Source of the DNA: Flammeovirgaceae bacterium | Lineage (GTDB): Bacteria; Bacteroidota; Bacteroidia; Cytophagales; Cyclobacteriaceae | Reading direction: 5' to 3' | Length of the DNA: 64,000 nt | Assembly (NCBI GenBank): GCA_016712035.1 | Contig: JADJRT010000003.1 | Location: 87,001-151,000, forward strand | Shown: piece after piece, positions 35,897 through 44,539 of the stretch | Layout of the letters: each line of letters starts with the position of its first letter | Position numbering within the stretch: position 1 is the first letter of the stretch | The notes under the pieces: generated by a model | Told to the model about the DNA's origin: nothing | The model's database searches: none | What the model saw: the letters and a program-made list of their open reading frames with translations, nothing else | Made by a program: the position numbers and the translations under genes

Positions 35897-37101
35897 CTTG
35901 TTTTCTTTTTAACTGTTTCAGGTTGATAATCCAACGGAAGCGTATCCGCCATTTTCTCAGACCATGCCCAATAATTTTCTACGAAAACATCACGATAGTC
36001 TTCATAATATCCGTTCGCGTAGAGCTTAAGTTTAGGCGCTTTAAAATTTATAATCGAAGTTTGCCATTTAACGCTGGTACGTCCAGCAACTTTTAAGTAC
36101 CCACCCTCCTCTTTCTCTTTTTTGTAATCAATCTTAAGCATTCCCTGATATTCAACTTCGTGATCGGAATTTACTATTTCAGATCCCGTTAGCAAAATCT
36201 TTCCCAAGCTATCAATCAATTCTGGTTTAGAACTTAGATTCAAATAATATCGTAGGCTATCTTCTTTACTTTTTTCTGACCCTTCCTGTTGGCTACGCAA
36301 AGTTCTGATCTTTGCATTTAAAATTTTCTGCGAGGGTCGCTCTGGATTGGGGATCTTAAAGTATTTCCTTACTTCAAAACCTTGCTGTAGCAATGAGTCT
36401 GCTCGCAACATTCTTATAAAATTAGACATGGAGCCTTTATAAGCTCTGAGCCTTTCCTTATTCCAATGTTTCTCTCCCGATTTTTTTTCTGTCGTCAAAT
36501 TTTGAAATGAGGGAATGCCTACATAAATCAAGCTTCCGGATTTAAAATCAATTTCAAATGAATATAAGTAGTAATCAATTTTAAAACCTAAGGCCTGGTT
36601 CTCGATTTGGATTGGCTCACGTGCATGAGCAACTAATACATTGGCCTTCGTATCGTAGTATAAATGAATGTTCTTTGGATTAAGAATTTTGCATTGTCTT
36701 GCATTTATTGTCTCGCCAATAAAATGCTTTTTAAATATTTCGAAATTACGAGCCCAACCAGTTGTATCTTCTCTTACAATAACCTCGCTCAGTCTGATTT
36801 CTTTTTGTGTAAGCTTTATCTCTAATCTAAAACCATTGTCATTAAACTCTAGCGATTGCTGATAGGTACTGTAGCCAACAAACGTAACCGTTAAATCATA
36901 TTTCCCAGAAGGAAAGTCCCTTAACGAAAACTTTCCAGCCGCATCGCTACTTGTTCCAATTCTGGTATTAGCAAAGAATACATTAGCGAAAGCTACAGGC
37001 TGATTGGTCTCTGAATCAGTGATTGTGCCTGTAAGAGTATTGTGTTGAGTAAATCCAAGTATCGAAACAAACAAACAAACTGCTGTAAAAAAGCATTTCA
37101 T
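35893..37101 (-). CDS. CarboxypepD_reg-like domain outer-envelope protein
   Basis: A 402-residue exported protein. After the signal peptide (FVSILGFTQ) comes a carboxypeptidase-regulatory-like domain (TGTITDSETNQPVAFANVFF, then FSLRDFPSGKYDLTVTFVGY). A long C-terminal region of about 280 residues follows with no transmembrane helix and a pattern like the DUF5686-less proteins of this phylum (LYYDTKANVLVAHAREP). It is likely attached to or exported across the outer membrane. No enzymatic motif is seen. Confidence 0.75.
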   Translation of the reverse strand: MKCFFTAVCLFVSILGFTQHNTLTGTITDSETNQPVAFANVFFANTRIGTSSDAAGKFSLRDFPSGKYDLTVTFVGYSTYQQSLEFNDNGFRLEIKLTQKEIRLSEVIVREDTTGWARNFEIFKKHFIGETINARQCKILNPKNIHLYYDTKANVLVAHAREPIQIENQALGFKIDYYLYSFEIDFKSGSLIYVGIPSFQNLTTEKKSGEKHWNKERLRAYKGSMSNFIRMLRADSLLQQGFEVRKYFKIPNPERPSQKILNAKIRTLRSQQEGSEKSKEDSLRYYLNLSSKPELIDSLGKILLTGSEIVNSDHEVEYQGMLKIDYKKEKEEGGYLKVAGRTSVKWQTSIINFKAPKLKLYANGYYEDYRDVFVENYWAWSEKMADTLPLDYQPETVKKKTR

Positions 37102-37104
37102 CGT

Positions 37105-37746
37105 TCAATACCGCTGCATAACTTCTGACTCATGAAAAAATATTCCGGTTCCATTTTCTTTGGCAAGAGTTTGCATAGCTCGGGCCACTTTGATTGACTC
37201 TATACTTTTATATCTGTTTGGGATTAAAAAGCCCAAATATTTATACACCACTTTGGCAATATCTTCACCGGCTCGCTTTTCCTTTCTCGGGCCAGTCAAG
37301 AGAGAGGGTCTAAGAATGTGAAAACAGTTATAACCAAGTTTAGAAATAGCATCTTCCACCTCACCCTTTACCTGATTATAAAAAATAGCTGAGTTCCTGT
37401 TTGCTCCCAGCGCTCATACTAATAGAAACTGTTGCGCTCCAGTATGCTTTAACATTTTGGCAAGCGCAACGCGATAATCAAAATCAACTTTTCGAAAAGC
37501 TTCTTTACTTTTAGCTTGTTTTATGGTAGTGCCTAAACAACAATAAACATCATCAGCTTTTAAGGTTGCCAATTGATCTAACTGATCAATCGTTAATATG
37601 ACATTCTCCAGCTTGGGCTGCTGCAACTCCAAAGGTTTTCGGCTGAGTGCAATTACTTTATCGTACTCGGATGCTTCCAGCAGTAGCAGTAGCGATTGAT
37701 TTCCGATTAAACCGGTAGAGCCAGCTATCAAGGCGATGCGTGCCAT
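37105..37746 (-). pseudogene. NAD(P)H-binding oxidoreductase (HTATIP2-like), in-frame stop
   Basis: A 214-codon Rossmann protein. IALIAGSTGLIGNQSLLLLL is the NAD(P)-binding start, and DDVYCCLGTTIKQAKSKEAF is the typical HTATIP2/TIP30-like segment. The frame is cut by TGA at 37414-37416, but the same frame goes on with ALGANRNSAIFYNQVKGEVE and the closing LRPSLLTGPRKEKRAGE. In homologues the codon at the stop is Ser (VSALGA), so TCA to TGA is one change. It is likely an intact gene with a sequence error. Its start is next to the end of the membrane protein gene upstream. Confidence 0.82.
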
Positions 37747-37817
37747 TTAAAAAGTCTGTTGGATTTCCTTTTTCAATTCGGTAAGTGCGTGATTTATCAA
37801 ATCCACTTTCTTCTCCA

Positions 37818-38267
37818 TCACCATTTCAAAAATCTTTTTGATAAATCAATGCTGGTGGCCTCTGCAGCCAGGGTGGATGCAGCTTCATTCACCAAAATAA
37901 CCAAGTCTTCCTTTGCGTTGCGAATTTGATTCCAAACCTCCTCACCCATATACACCTGTTGCGATACATTGTGATTGTATTCGTTTCTAATTTCGTCTAG
38001 TACAACCTTGTGAAAATCGCGTGCCGTAAAACCAGGATTGTTCAACCGGATCAGTAAATTCTGTGGTGCAATTCTTTCCAGAAATAACGTCATGCGCTCA
38101 TAGGCCTGCAAGCGGGCCGGCAGAATGGTTTCGATGCTTCGGCTGCGTACTTCCAATCTCTTTAGTTCAATTTCTTTTAGAATAAAGGATCGTACGGTAA
38201 GATAAACCGCGTACAGCACCAGCGTGGCGGGTATAATTATTTTACCAAATTCAATAAGTGCTTCCAT
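37818..38267 (-). CDS. Single-pass membrane protein of unknown function, frameshifted end
   Basis: One helix near the start (IIIPATLVLYAVYLTVRSFI), then a long cytoplasmic alpha-helical domain with a charged coiled coil. I see ERMTLFLERIAPQNLLIRLNN and QVYMGEEVWNQIRNAKE, a conserved Bacteroidota pattern. The open frame ends at 37818. If one A is restored in the A5 run near 37835-37839 the protein continues as KIFEMVMEKKVDL and stops at 37747, 173 residues long and abutting the next gene. No assigned function. Confidence 0.75.
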   Translation of the reverse strand: MEALIEFGKIIIPATLVLYAVYLTVRSFILKEIELKRLEVRSRSIETILPARLQAYERMTLFLERIAPQNLLIRLNNPGFTARDFHKVVLDEIRNEYNHNVSQQVYMGEEVWNQIRNAKEDLVILVNEAASTLAAEATSIDLSKRFLKW

Positions 38268-38339
38268 AGGAATTAAATCAAGATCAAAGGTGTTTAAATT
38301 TTAGATACTTTTGGTAGTCTTACCTCCAATAAAACCTAG

Positions 38340-38663
38340 ATGTTCGATAATATTAAACCTGTTGGCTTAACCCCCCGTGCCGCTGAAGAAGTTCGCAAGA
38401 TTATGGCAACTAAAAATATTCCTGCCGGATATGGATTGCGCGTTGGTGTTCGGGGGGGTGGCGGTTGCGGGGGGGTATCCCTGATTATTGGTTTTGACAA
38501 ACAAAAGACTTCAGACCTTACCTACGAACTAGAAGGAATTACCCTACACGTAGATAAAAAACACACGATGTACCTATTTGGTAAGGAAGTTGACTTTTAC
38601 GAGGGAGCCGATGCAAAGGGCTTTATGTTTGCCGATCAACAAAAATTCATGGAGCCTGGTTAG
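38340..38663 (+). CDS. HesB/IscA-family (A-type) protein without C-terminal CxC
   Basis: A 107-residue A-type carrier fold. The first conserved part LRVGVRGGGGCGGVSLIIGFD has the first Cys of the family. The C-terminal pair, normally GCGCG, is missing: the end reads DFYEGADAKGFMFADQQKF. A protein with one of three Fe-S ligands cannot bind a cluster the usual way, although a dimer or a different ligand is possible. Lone stand-alone gene, not next to suf or isc genes. The absence of CxC may be a normal branch feature in this phylum. Confidence 0.82.
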   Translation: MFDNIKPVGLTPRAAEEVRKIMATKNIPAGYGLRVGVRGGGGCGGVSLIIGFDKQKTSDLTYELEGITLHVDKKHTMYLFGKEVDFYEGADAKGFMFADQQKFMEPG

Positions 38664-38721
38664 GAAAAAATATAGTCAACGTGCTGAGAAAAGATCAGAC
38701 AGCGCAACCAGCATACAATCT

Positions 38722-39084
38722 TTAATTCTTGATTTGATTTACTGTTACGGTCGCTTTTTTGCAAACACCACCAATCGGTGGGTTGAATTTCGAAATCCGT
38801 ACTTCCACGGCTTTAGCTTCTGTAAACGTCTTGAGCGAACGTTTGGCGATGGCATGGCCTACGGTTTCCAATAACTTCGAAGGTTTGCCCATTTCTTCTT
38901 TTACAATGGCATAGAGATCTTCGTAATTGATTGTGCCTGCGAGGTCATCGCGAAAAGCAGAATCCAAAAACTCGGTTTCTACAATTACATCTACGTCAAA
39001 TTTATTTCCTGAAGAGCGTTCATGCGGATACACACCATGATAGGCATGAAATTCCAGACCTTCTAATGCTACTTTACCTGTCAT
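38722..39084 (-). CDS. folB: Dihydroneopterin aldolase
   Basis: A 120-residue enzyme of folate synthesis that cleaves dihydroneopterin to 6-hydroxymethyldihydropterin and glycolaldehyde. Motifs: LEGLEFHAYHGVYPHER (HGVxxxE-type start) and the catalytic Tyr/Glu area FDVDVIVETEF, then NYEDLYAIVKEEM and the closing KFNPPIGGVCKKATV. It overlaps the DivIVA gene stop by 4 bases. Normal length. Confidence 0.92.
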   Translation of the reverse strand: MTGKVALEGLEFHAYHGVYPHERSSGNKFDVDVIVETEFLDSAFRDDLAGTINYEDLYAIVKEEMGKPSKLLETVGHAIAKRSLKTFTEAKAVEVRISKFNPPIGGVCKKATVTVNQIKN

Positions 39085-39788
39085 TGAATATCATCAAAGA
39101 AAGATCGTTGCATTCTGGGTTCTTCAGTAATCATGGATTTTACGGGCTCGGGAGCTAAAACGGGTACGGGTGCTGATGCCTTTATTTCGGTTTCTATAAC
39201 TGCGTTTGGAAAGAGTGCTTTTCTACTTTCGCGCTTGGCCAACGCTAAATGCTGATCGGGGTCAAAATCGCGGGCAGCTGTTTTAGCTCGCTCCACCCGA
39301 TCAATGGTTTCGCCAGCGGTTCTTTTTAAATCCGATAACAAATTATCGCGATGCAATTCCAGTGTTTTATAATGTTGTCCTAATGCTTTAAGTCTATCCT
39401 CCATCTCGGCCAACATTTGCTTAGAGATCATCTCGGCTTCTTCAATGGTATCTTTAGCTTTTATTTTGGCTTCATTAAGAAGCGAATCAGCCTTCATTTG
39501 ATTCTCACGCAAAATCAATTCGGCTGTTTTATTAGCCTGCCCAATAACATTGGCTCCCGTGTCTTCCGCAGTTTTCAATGTCTTGAACAAGGAACTTTCT
39601 ACCTCGCGCAATTTCGAAACTTCGCGTTCAGTTGCTTCCAGTTTTATCCGTATCTCTTTCGACTCGTCCAGCGATCGTTCCCACTCTTGCGAAAGGGTTT
39701 GCAAAAATGCGTTGACCTCGTCTTTGTCGTAACCTCTTAAAACTTTTTCGAAAGCCTTCTGTCGGATTTCCAGCGGTGTAATTTTCAT
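39081..39788 (-). CDS. DivIVA-domain coiled-coil protein
   Basis: A 235-residue cytoplasmic protein. The N-terminal DivIVA domain is clear (ITPLEIRQKAFEKVLRGYDKDEVNAFL, within the first 30 residues). A long heptad-type coiled coil from about 30 to 170 follows, and the C-terminus is Pro-rich and variable. It may localise to membrane curvature, cell pole or septum. The gene is first in a two-gene unit with folB. No further motifs. Confidence 0.85.
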   Translation of the reverse strand: MKITPLEIRQKAFEKVLRGYDKDEVNAFLQTLSQEWERSLDESKEIRIKLEATEREVSKLREVESSLFKTLKTAEDTGANVIGQANKTAELILRENQMKADSLLNEAKIKAKDTIEEAEMISKQMLAEMEDRLKALGQHYKTLELHRDNLLSDLKRTAGETIDRVERAKTAARDFDPDQHLALAKRESRKALFPNAVIETEIKASAPVPVLAPEPVKSMITEEPRMQRSFFDDIQ

Positions 39789-39960
39789 AATTGGCGTGGT
39801 TAAAATTGAAGTTTAAAAAATGATCAAGCCTAAAAAATAGTACAGCTAATTCATTAAGGATTTGCTGTATAACGTTAATCCACAGTCAAATGTATGAATT
39901 TATGTGAAATTTCCCACAGTCCGGTTTCAAAAGCAGCTGATTCTAAGTCAATTACTAATA

Positions 39961-40878
39961 CTAGCTGTTAAACGTTAGATCCCATACCGATATCGTCCGG
40001 TCGTCACTGGCGCTCACCAACTGGTTATTGAAATCTGTCCAAACTAATTTATTTACGGAAGTACCGTGGCCGGCATGCCTTCCCTTATCGATTACTTTTA
40101 ACAACTTTAGTTCATCCGCCTTCCAGATCTTAATTGATTTATCCATACTGGCTGTTGCAAAATATTCCCCGGAAGGGCTAAAGGCAATGTGATTAATGGC
40201 AAAGAGATGCGCAGCCACCTCGCCCGCTTGTTTGTATGCTGCATCAACCTGCCAGGCTTTTAAACGTGCATCTCGCGAGCCACTGATTAAGAATTTATAA
40301 TCATTCGTGTAGTTAAGTGTGAACACCGAATTCTTATGTGCCACAAATTCATACTTCAGTTTATAATCTGGCAGCGAAAAAACCCGGATGGCATGGTCAC
40401 TAAACCCAATCGCCACTTCTTTTGCCAGTGGATTGACAGCCAAAACACGGGCACTCTTTTCGGAAATGGCGAACTTCTTTTTAACAACCCTGTTATCCAG
40501 ATCAACGATAACCAATCCTCCTTCTCCGGTCGCTATTAATAAATCATTCTCAAAACATTGAATATCGAAAATTGCTCCTTTCGTCATTTGCAGTGAGGCC
40601 ACTTCTTTCTTTTCCTTCCAATCCAACATATGAATACCCTCGTAATTATGACCAGCAATCAAAAGATTAGAATTAGGTATAGCGCACAGAGAATAAATTG
40701 AATTTGGCAACCGGGCAATCAGTTCACCTTCGGCAGGATTAGATAAATCCCACTTTACAATCATGCCATCGCCTCCACCCGAGAAAAAAATACTTGGAAA
40801 ATCAGAGTGAACAACGGTATAAACACAATCGCGGTGACCTGTTAGTGAATGAAGTTTTTCTACCTTTATTGCTGACAT
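39961..40878 (-). CDS. WD40-repeat beta-propeller protein
   Basis: A 305-residue cytoplasmic protein built of seven WD40 blades: LHSLTGHRDCVYTVVHSD, then SGGGDGMIVKWDL, and so on to VSASDDRTISVWDL at the end. GH/WD dipeptides recur at about 40-residue spacing (GSRDARLKAW, ASMDKSIKIW). No enzyme domain. Likely a protein-interaction platform. It stands alone with a spacer of about 170 bases before the DivIVA gene. Confidence 0.88.
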   Translation of the reverse strand: MSAIKVEKLHSLTGHRDCVYTVVHSDFPSIFFSGGGDGMIVKWDLSNPAEGELIARLPNSIYSLCAIPNSNLLIAGHNYEGIHMLDWKEKKEVASLQMTKGAIFDIQCFENDLLIATGEGGLVIVDLDNRVVKKKFAISEKSARVLAVNPLAKEVAIGFSDHAIRVFSLPDYKLKYEFVAHKNSVFTLNYTNDYKFLISGSRDARLKAWQVDAAYKQAGEVAAHLFAINHIAFSPSGEYFATASMDKSIKIWKADELKLLKVIDKGRHAGHGTSVNKLVWTDFNNQLVSASDDRTISVWDLTFNS

Positions 40879-40945
40879 CTATTCTGCTAAATGGATGATT
40901 TAAGAGTTTAATAGACAAAATTGAATTAATAAGCGAAAGAAACCA

Positions 40946-41584
40946 ATGCCGCTACTAAAAACACAAATGTCAAGCAAAGAGAGCGGCTGGGGGCTTTGGT
41001 TTATTACAGAGGCAGAGCAGGAACTTTCCGAAGCTTCAAAAGAAACTGTTGATCCTTCGATCGTCAGTAATACCAAAAGGCTAGAGTGGCTTGCCGGACG
41101 TTCTTTAATTAAGGCCCTTGTGGAAAATTGTGGTTTGGACTTTTATGGTTTGGAAAAGGATGAATTCGGGAAACCCTTTTTAAAGCGCCATACTCATCAC
41201 ATTTCTTTATCCCACTCTTACCCGTATGTGGCAGCTCAAATTGACCCAACCTGTGCGGTTGGTATTGACCTGGAGCAGCCTAAGCCAAAATTATTGAACA
41301 TTGCACACCGTGTATTATCAGTTGTTGAATTGAAAGATGCCGGTACCGATATAATTAAACATTGCATCTATTGGTGTAGCAAAGAAGCATTGTATAAATC
41401 GTATGGAAAGCGAGGGTTACACTTTGCCGATCATTTATTAATTGAGCCCTTTGAATTAAAGCGCAGTGGCGATTTAAAGGGAAAAATAATTGCCAATAGC
41501 AACAGTCGCGAAATGGCATTAACCTATAGTGTGCAGCCCGACTATGTGTTGGTATATACGAATGTTGATGACCTTAATTTTTAG
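40946..41584 (+). CDS. 4'-phosphopantetheinyl transferase superfamily protein
   Basis: A 212-residue Sfp-type transferase that moves the phosphopantetheine arm from CoA to a carrier protein Ser. The Mg2+/CoA motifs are VGIDLEQP (D-x-E) and WCSKEALYKSYG (W-x3-E-A-x2-K). It is divergent from the WD40 gene. The redoxin gene follows after about 20 bases. It may serve fatty-acid or a specialised synthase; no synthase is in the window. An ATG at 40967 is an alternative start. Confidence 0.87.
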   Translation: MPLLKTQMSSKESGWGLWFITEAEQELSEASKETVDPSIVSNTKRLEWLAGRSLIKALVENCGLDFYGLEKDEFGKPFLKRHTHHISLSHSYPYVAAQIDPTCAVGIDLEQPKPKLLNIAHRVLSVVELKDAGTDIIKHCIYWCSKEALYKSYGKRGLHFADHLLIEPFELKRSGDLKGKIIANSNSREMALTYSVQPDYVLVYTNVDDLNF

Positions 41585-41607
41585 TAAAATCTGGTTAACT
41601 TTAGAAT

Positions 41608-42171
41608 ATGAAAAAACTAGGGCTTGCTGTTTTGATGATGATAAGTTTGGCCGCAAATGCACAAACTGAGATAAAAGATTTCTCGCTTACCAATGTAAAA
41701 GATGGAAAGACAGTTTCTCTTAGTCAATACAAATCTTCGGTAGGTATAGCTGTTGTATTTACCAGTCACGAATGTCCGTTCGATAATTATTACAAAGACC
41801 GCCTGAAGGGATTGGTAAATACTTTTTCTGGAAAAATCCAGTTTCTCTTTATCAATGCCAATCAGGAATCGGAAGAAAACGAAGCCCAAATGGCCATCCA
41901 TTATAGTGATTTACCAATCCCCTATTTAGCCGACAAAGACCAAAAAGTCATGGAAACTTTCGGGGCTCGCAAAAGCCCAGAAGTTTTTTTATTGTCAACC
42001 GTTAGCGGAAAATTTACAGTTGTTTATTATGGTGCCATTGATGACAACCCACAAACTGCAAACGATGTAAGGCAAACGTTTTTAAAAGACGCCATCGAAA
42101 AATTGCTGGCCGGGCAAAAAGTTGATGTTGCCATGCAACGGGCGGCTGGGTGTACAATCCGGAGGAAGTAA
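41608..42171 (+). CDS. Exported thioredoxin-like redoxin (AhpC/TSA family)
   Basis: A 187-residue protein with a signal peptide (AVLMMISLAANAQ). The redoxin domain has FTSHECPFDNYY with one Cys in place of CxxC, the type of peroxiredoxin-like proteins with a CPFxxxY site. A conserved C-terminal Cys lies in AAGCTIRRK, typical of Bacteroidota TlpA/redoxin-like proteins. It probably reduces peroxide or disulphides in the periplasm; resolving chemistry between the two Cys is plausible but not shown. Probably in one unit with the PPTase gene. Confidence 0.85.
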   Translation: MKKLGLAVLMMISLAANAQTEIKDFSLTNVKDGKTVSLSQYKSSVGIAVVFTSHECPFDNYYKDRLKGLVNTFSGKIQFLFINANQESEENEAQMAIHYSDLPIPYLADKDQKVMETFGARKSPEVFLLSTVSGKFTVVYYGAIDDNPQTANDVRQTFLKDAIEKLLAGQKVDVAMQRAAGCTIRRK

Positions 42172-42177
42172 CCTTGT

Positions 42178-42939
42178 TTAACTACTCTTCTTCAGAACCG
42201 TAGCACTTGCCTGCGCTGTAGGTAACACAACTAAGTCGGCAATAACCACGTGGGCCGGACGAGTAAGGACAAACAAAATCAAATCGGCAATATCTTTACC
42301 CATTAAAGGATCGAATCCCTTATATACATTTTTAGAACGTTCTTCATCGCCTTTAAATCGTACTATAGAAAATTCAGTTTCTACTAATCCGGGATGGATC
42401 GCGGTAACTTTTATGCTATGAGCATTCAAATCGATCCGCATCCCTTTGGTAAGTGCATCCACCGCAAACTTGCTGGCGCAATACACATTACCATTGGCAT
42501 ATATCTCTTTACCGGCAATCGAGCCAATATTTATAATATGCCCGCTATTGCGACTTGTCATTACCGGCAACACGGCTTTGGTAACATAAAGCAAACCCTT
42601 TACATTAATATCCAGCATCGCATCCCAGTCATCGATACTGCCGGTTTGAATAGGATCAAGCCCGTGCGCGTTACCTGCATTATTGATAAGCACATCGATT
42701 GTCCTCCAGGCATCCGGTAAGGAGGCAATGCTGTTGGCTACTTCTTTCTGATTACGCACCTCAAAAGAAAGCGTTGTTACTTCGGTATGCTGTTGTAATT
42801 CTGATGCTAACTTTTGCAAGCGATCTTTTCGTCTGCCACATAAAATAAGTTTAAAATTATTGATGGCTAAGGTTCGGGCCGTGGCTTCACCAATTCCTGA
42901 GGTGGCCCCCGTTATCAGGGCGATTCGTTTATCTGACAT
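42178..42939 (-). CDS. SDR-family NAD(P)-dependent oxidoreductase (YdfG-like)
   Basis: A 253-residue classical short-chain dehydrogenase. NAD(P)-binding TGATSGIGEA, dinucleotide specificity at CGRRKDRL (an NADP+-type Arg pair), NNAGNAHG, catalytic GSIAGK and YCASKFAVDAL. It matches the YdfG/serine 3-dehydrogenase-like group, which reduces 3-hydroxy or malonic-semialdehyde-type substrates. Substrate not predicted. Single gene, convergent with the redoxin gene. Confidence 0.92.
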   Translation of the reverse strand: MSDKRIALITGATSGIGEATARTLAINNFKLILCGRRKDRLQKLASELQQHTEVTTLSFEVRNQKEVANSIASLPDAWRTIDVLINNAGNAHGLDPIQTGSIDDWDAMLDINVKGLLYVTKAVLPVMTSRNSGHIINIGSIAGKEIYANGNVYCASKFAVDALTKGMRIDLNAHSIKVTAIHPGLVETEFSIVRFKGDEERSKNVYKGFDPLMGKDIADLILFVLTRPAHVVIADLVVLPTAQASATVLKKSS

Positions 42940-43017
42940 CAGAATAGTATTAATTATATGACAGCTTGAATGCTATCGCGCTGCAAATTAACTTATAAAT
43001 GTGGGGATGAAATCCGC

Positions 43018-43755
43018 TTATTGAAAAATAAAGTAAACAGCTATCGTATTCGTATTTAACCGTTTCAGCGGATCGCTATAGACGCTTGGGTCAGATCCCA
43101 ACACATCAACCAAACCTTTTGCAAATCGAATTTCCTGTGAGAATTTGAATAGTGGGAAATAGAAATCGAAACCTAAGCCTGTTTCCAATTGCACGTTATA
43201 CCTTTTGATATCCAATGTAGCCGAGCTTGCCTGAATATCATTTTTACCTGACAACTCAAGGCCCGGAGTAATTCCGCCCACCATATACATGCGCACATTC
43301 CCTCTGCGCATCGATTTATATTTTAGCAAAAAAGGAAACTCAACATGGGTTGTCTCTATCGATTGAAAGTCCGTGGCTTCATCGGTATAGTTATACTGGA
43401 GTGTATGTGTGTAAAATCCTGCTTTCGGCATAAGCCGCAAATCAACGAATTCACTTAGTTTGTAATTCACTAAAAAACCTAACGAAAATCCGGGTGAAAA
43501 TCCAGCCATAACAGAATGCACCGTATCATATTGTGTGGTAACAAATTGATCGGCATACTTAACCTGATAAGCTGTTGTGTGTAACCCAATCATAAATCCG
43601 TAACTGATCAACCGCTGGTCGTAGTTTGGATTATTTTGCCGGGCCCACTTAAACAATTGTGCCTGTCCAACACAAGGTGCCAGGCCAAGCAGAACCAACA
43701 GAACTATTTTGTTCCGGTGTAAAGCGAACTGATGCCGAATGTTAATGACTGACAT
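43018..43755 (-). CDS. porT: PorT-like outer-membrane protein (type IX secretion)
   Basis: A 245-residue outer-membrane beta-barrel of the PorT family needed for type IX secretion in Bacteroidota. After the signal region (VLLVLLGLAPCVGQAQ) comes NPNYDQRLISYGFMIGLHT and barrel strands such as GFSLGFLVNYKLSEFVDL and VEFPFLLKYKS. The C-terminus AVYFIFQ is a closing strand. The gene follows ubiE with a 52-base overlap of frames, the arrangement often seen for ubiE-porT in Cytophagales. Motility/secretion function inferred by family. Confidence 0.82.
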   Translation of the reverse strand: MSVINIRHQFALHRNKIVLLVLLGLAPCVGQAQLFKWARQNNPNYDQRLISYGFMIGLHTTAYQVKYADQFVTTQYDTVHSVMAGFSPGFSLGFLVNYKLSEFVDLRLMPKAGFYTHTLQYNYTDEATDFQSIETTHVEFPFLLKYKSMRRGNVRMYMVGGITPGLELSGKNDIQASSATLDIKRYNVQLETGLGFDFYFPLFKFSQEIRFAKGLVDVLGSDPSVYSDPLKRLNTNTIAVYFIFQ

Positions 43756-44426
43756 GTAGTATAGTTGAAACCAATCCGGTTAAGAATATTAGTAAAATCA
43801 GTACCATCTGGAAAAGCCTGCACAGACTCGGGCAAATATGTGTAGGCAGCTGAGTCGCGCGAAACCAATTGTCCTATTTTAGGCAAAACGAATTTAAAAT
43901 AAAAGTTATAGAGCTGTTTAAAAGGAAAAGTCCGTGGTTTTGAAAACTCCAGTACCACCAATTGACCTCCTGGTTTTAGCACTCGTTGCATTTCCGTAAG
44001 GCCTTTTTCAAGATTCTCAAAATTGCGCACTCCAAAAGCAACGATCACGGCATCAAATTTATTTTCTTCGAAGGGAAGATTTTCTGAATCGCCCAAACGT
44101 AAGTCTATTTTATGATCAATTCCACGCGCCTTCATCTTCTTACGGCCAACTTCCAACATTCCTTCTGAAATATCAACTCCAATAACCTGATCGGGGTTGA
44201 GCTTCAATGTTTCTATAGCAAAGTCGCCCGTGCCAGTGGCCACGTCAAGAATTAGCTTTGGCTTACTCTTAGCGAGCAATTTAATTGCCTTTTTTCGCCA
44301 ACGGATATCTATACCCAGGCTCAAAAAATGATTGAGAAAATCATAGTTACCGCTAATGGAGTCAAACATGCGAGCCACCTGCTGTTTTTTACCAGCGCGA
44401 TCTTCTTTATAAGGAACAACTGACAA
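43704..44426 (-). CDS. ubiE: Demethylmenaquinone/ubiquinone methyltransferase UbiE/MenG
   Basis: A 240-residue SAM-dependent C-methyltransferase that makes menaquinone from demethylmenaquinone. SAM motif I is LDVATGTGDFA, motif II GDSENLPFEENKFDAV, then FGVRNFENLEKGL and the diagnostic VLEFSKP. Because Bacteroidota use menaquinone, MenG activity is likely. Normal length. It is upstream of and overlaps porT by 52 bases. Confidence 0.95.
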   Translation of the reverse strand: MSVVPYKEDRAGKKQQVARMFDSISGNYDFLNHFLSLGIDIRWRKKAIKLLAKSKPKLILDVATGTGDFAIETLKLNPDQVIGVDISEGMLEVGRKKMKARGIDHKIDLRLGDSENLPFEENKFDAVIVAFGVRNFENLEKGLTEMQRVLKPGGQLVVLEFSKPRTFPFKQLYNFYFKFVLPKIGQLVSRDSAAYTYLPESVQAFPDGTDFTNILNRIGFNYTTCQSLTFGISSLYTGTK

Positions 44427-44539
44427 AATGAAATGATTAGTTTTAAACGTAGTAACAAAAGTACTATAAAAACAGGAAGGAAACGGAATGGTTTAGAAGT
44501 TCCGAATTCTTTCATGACAAAGGACAAAAATAGGAAGTA

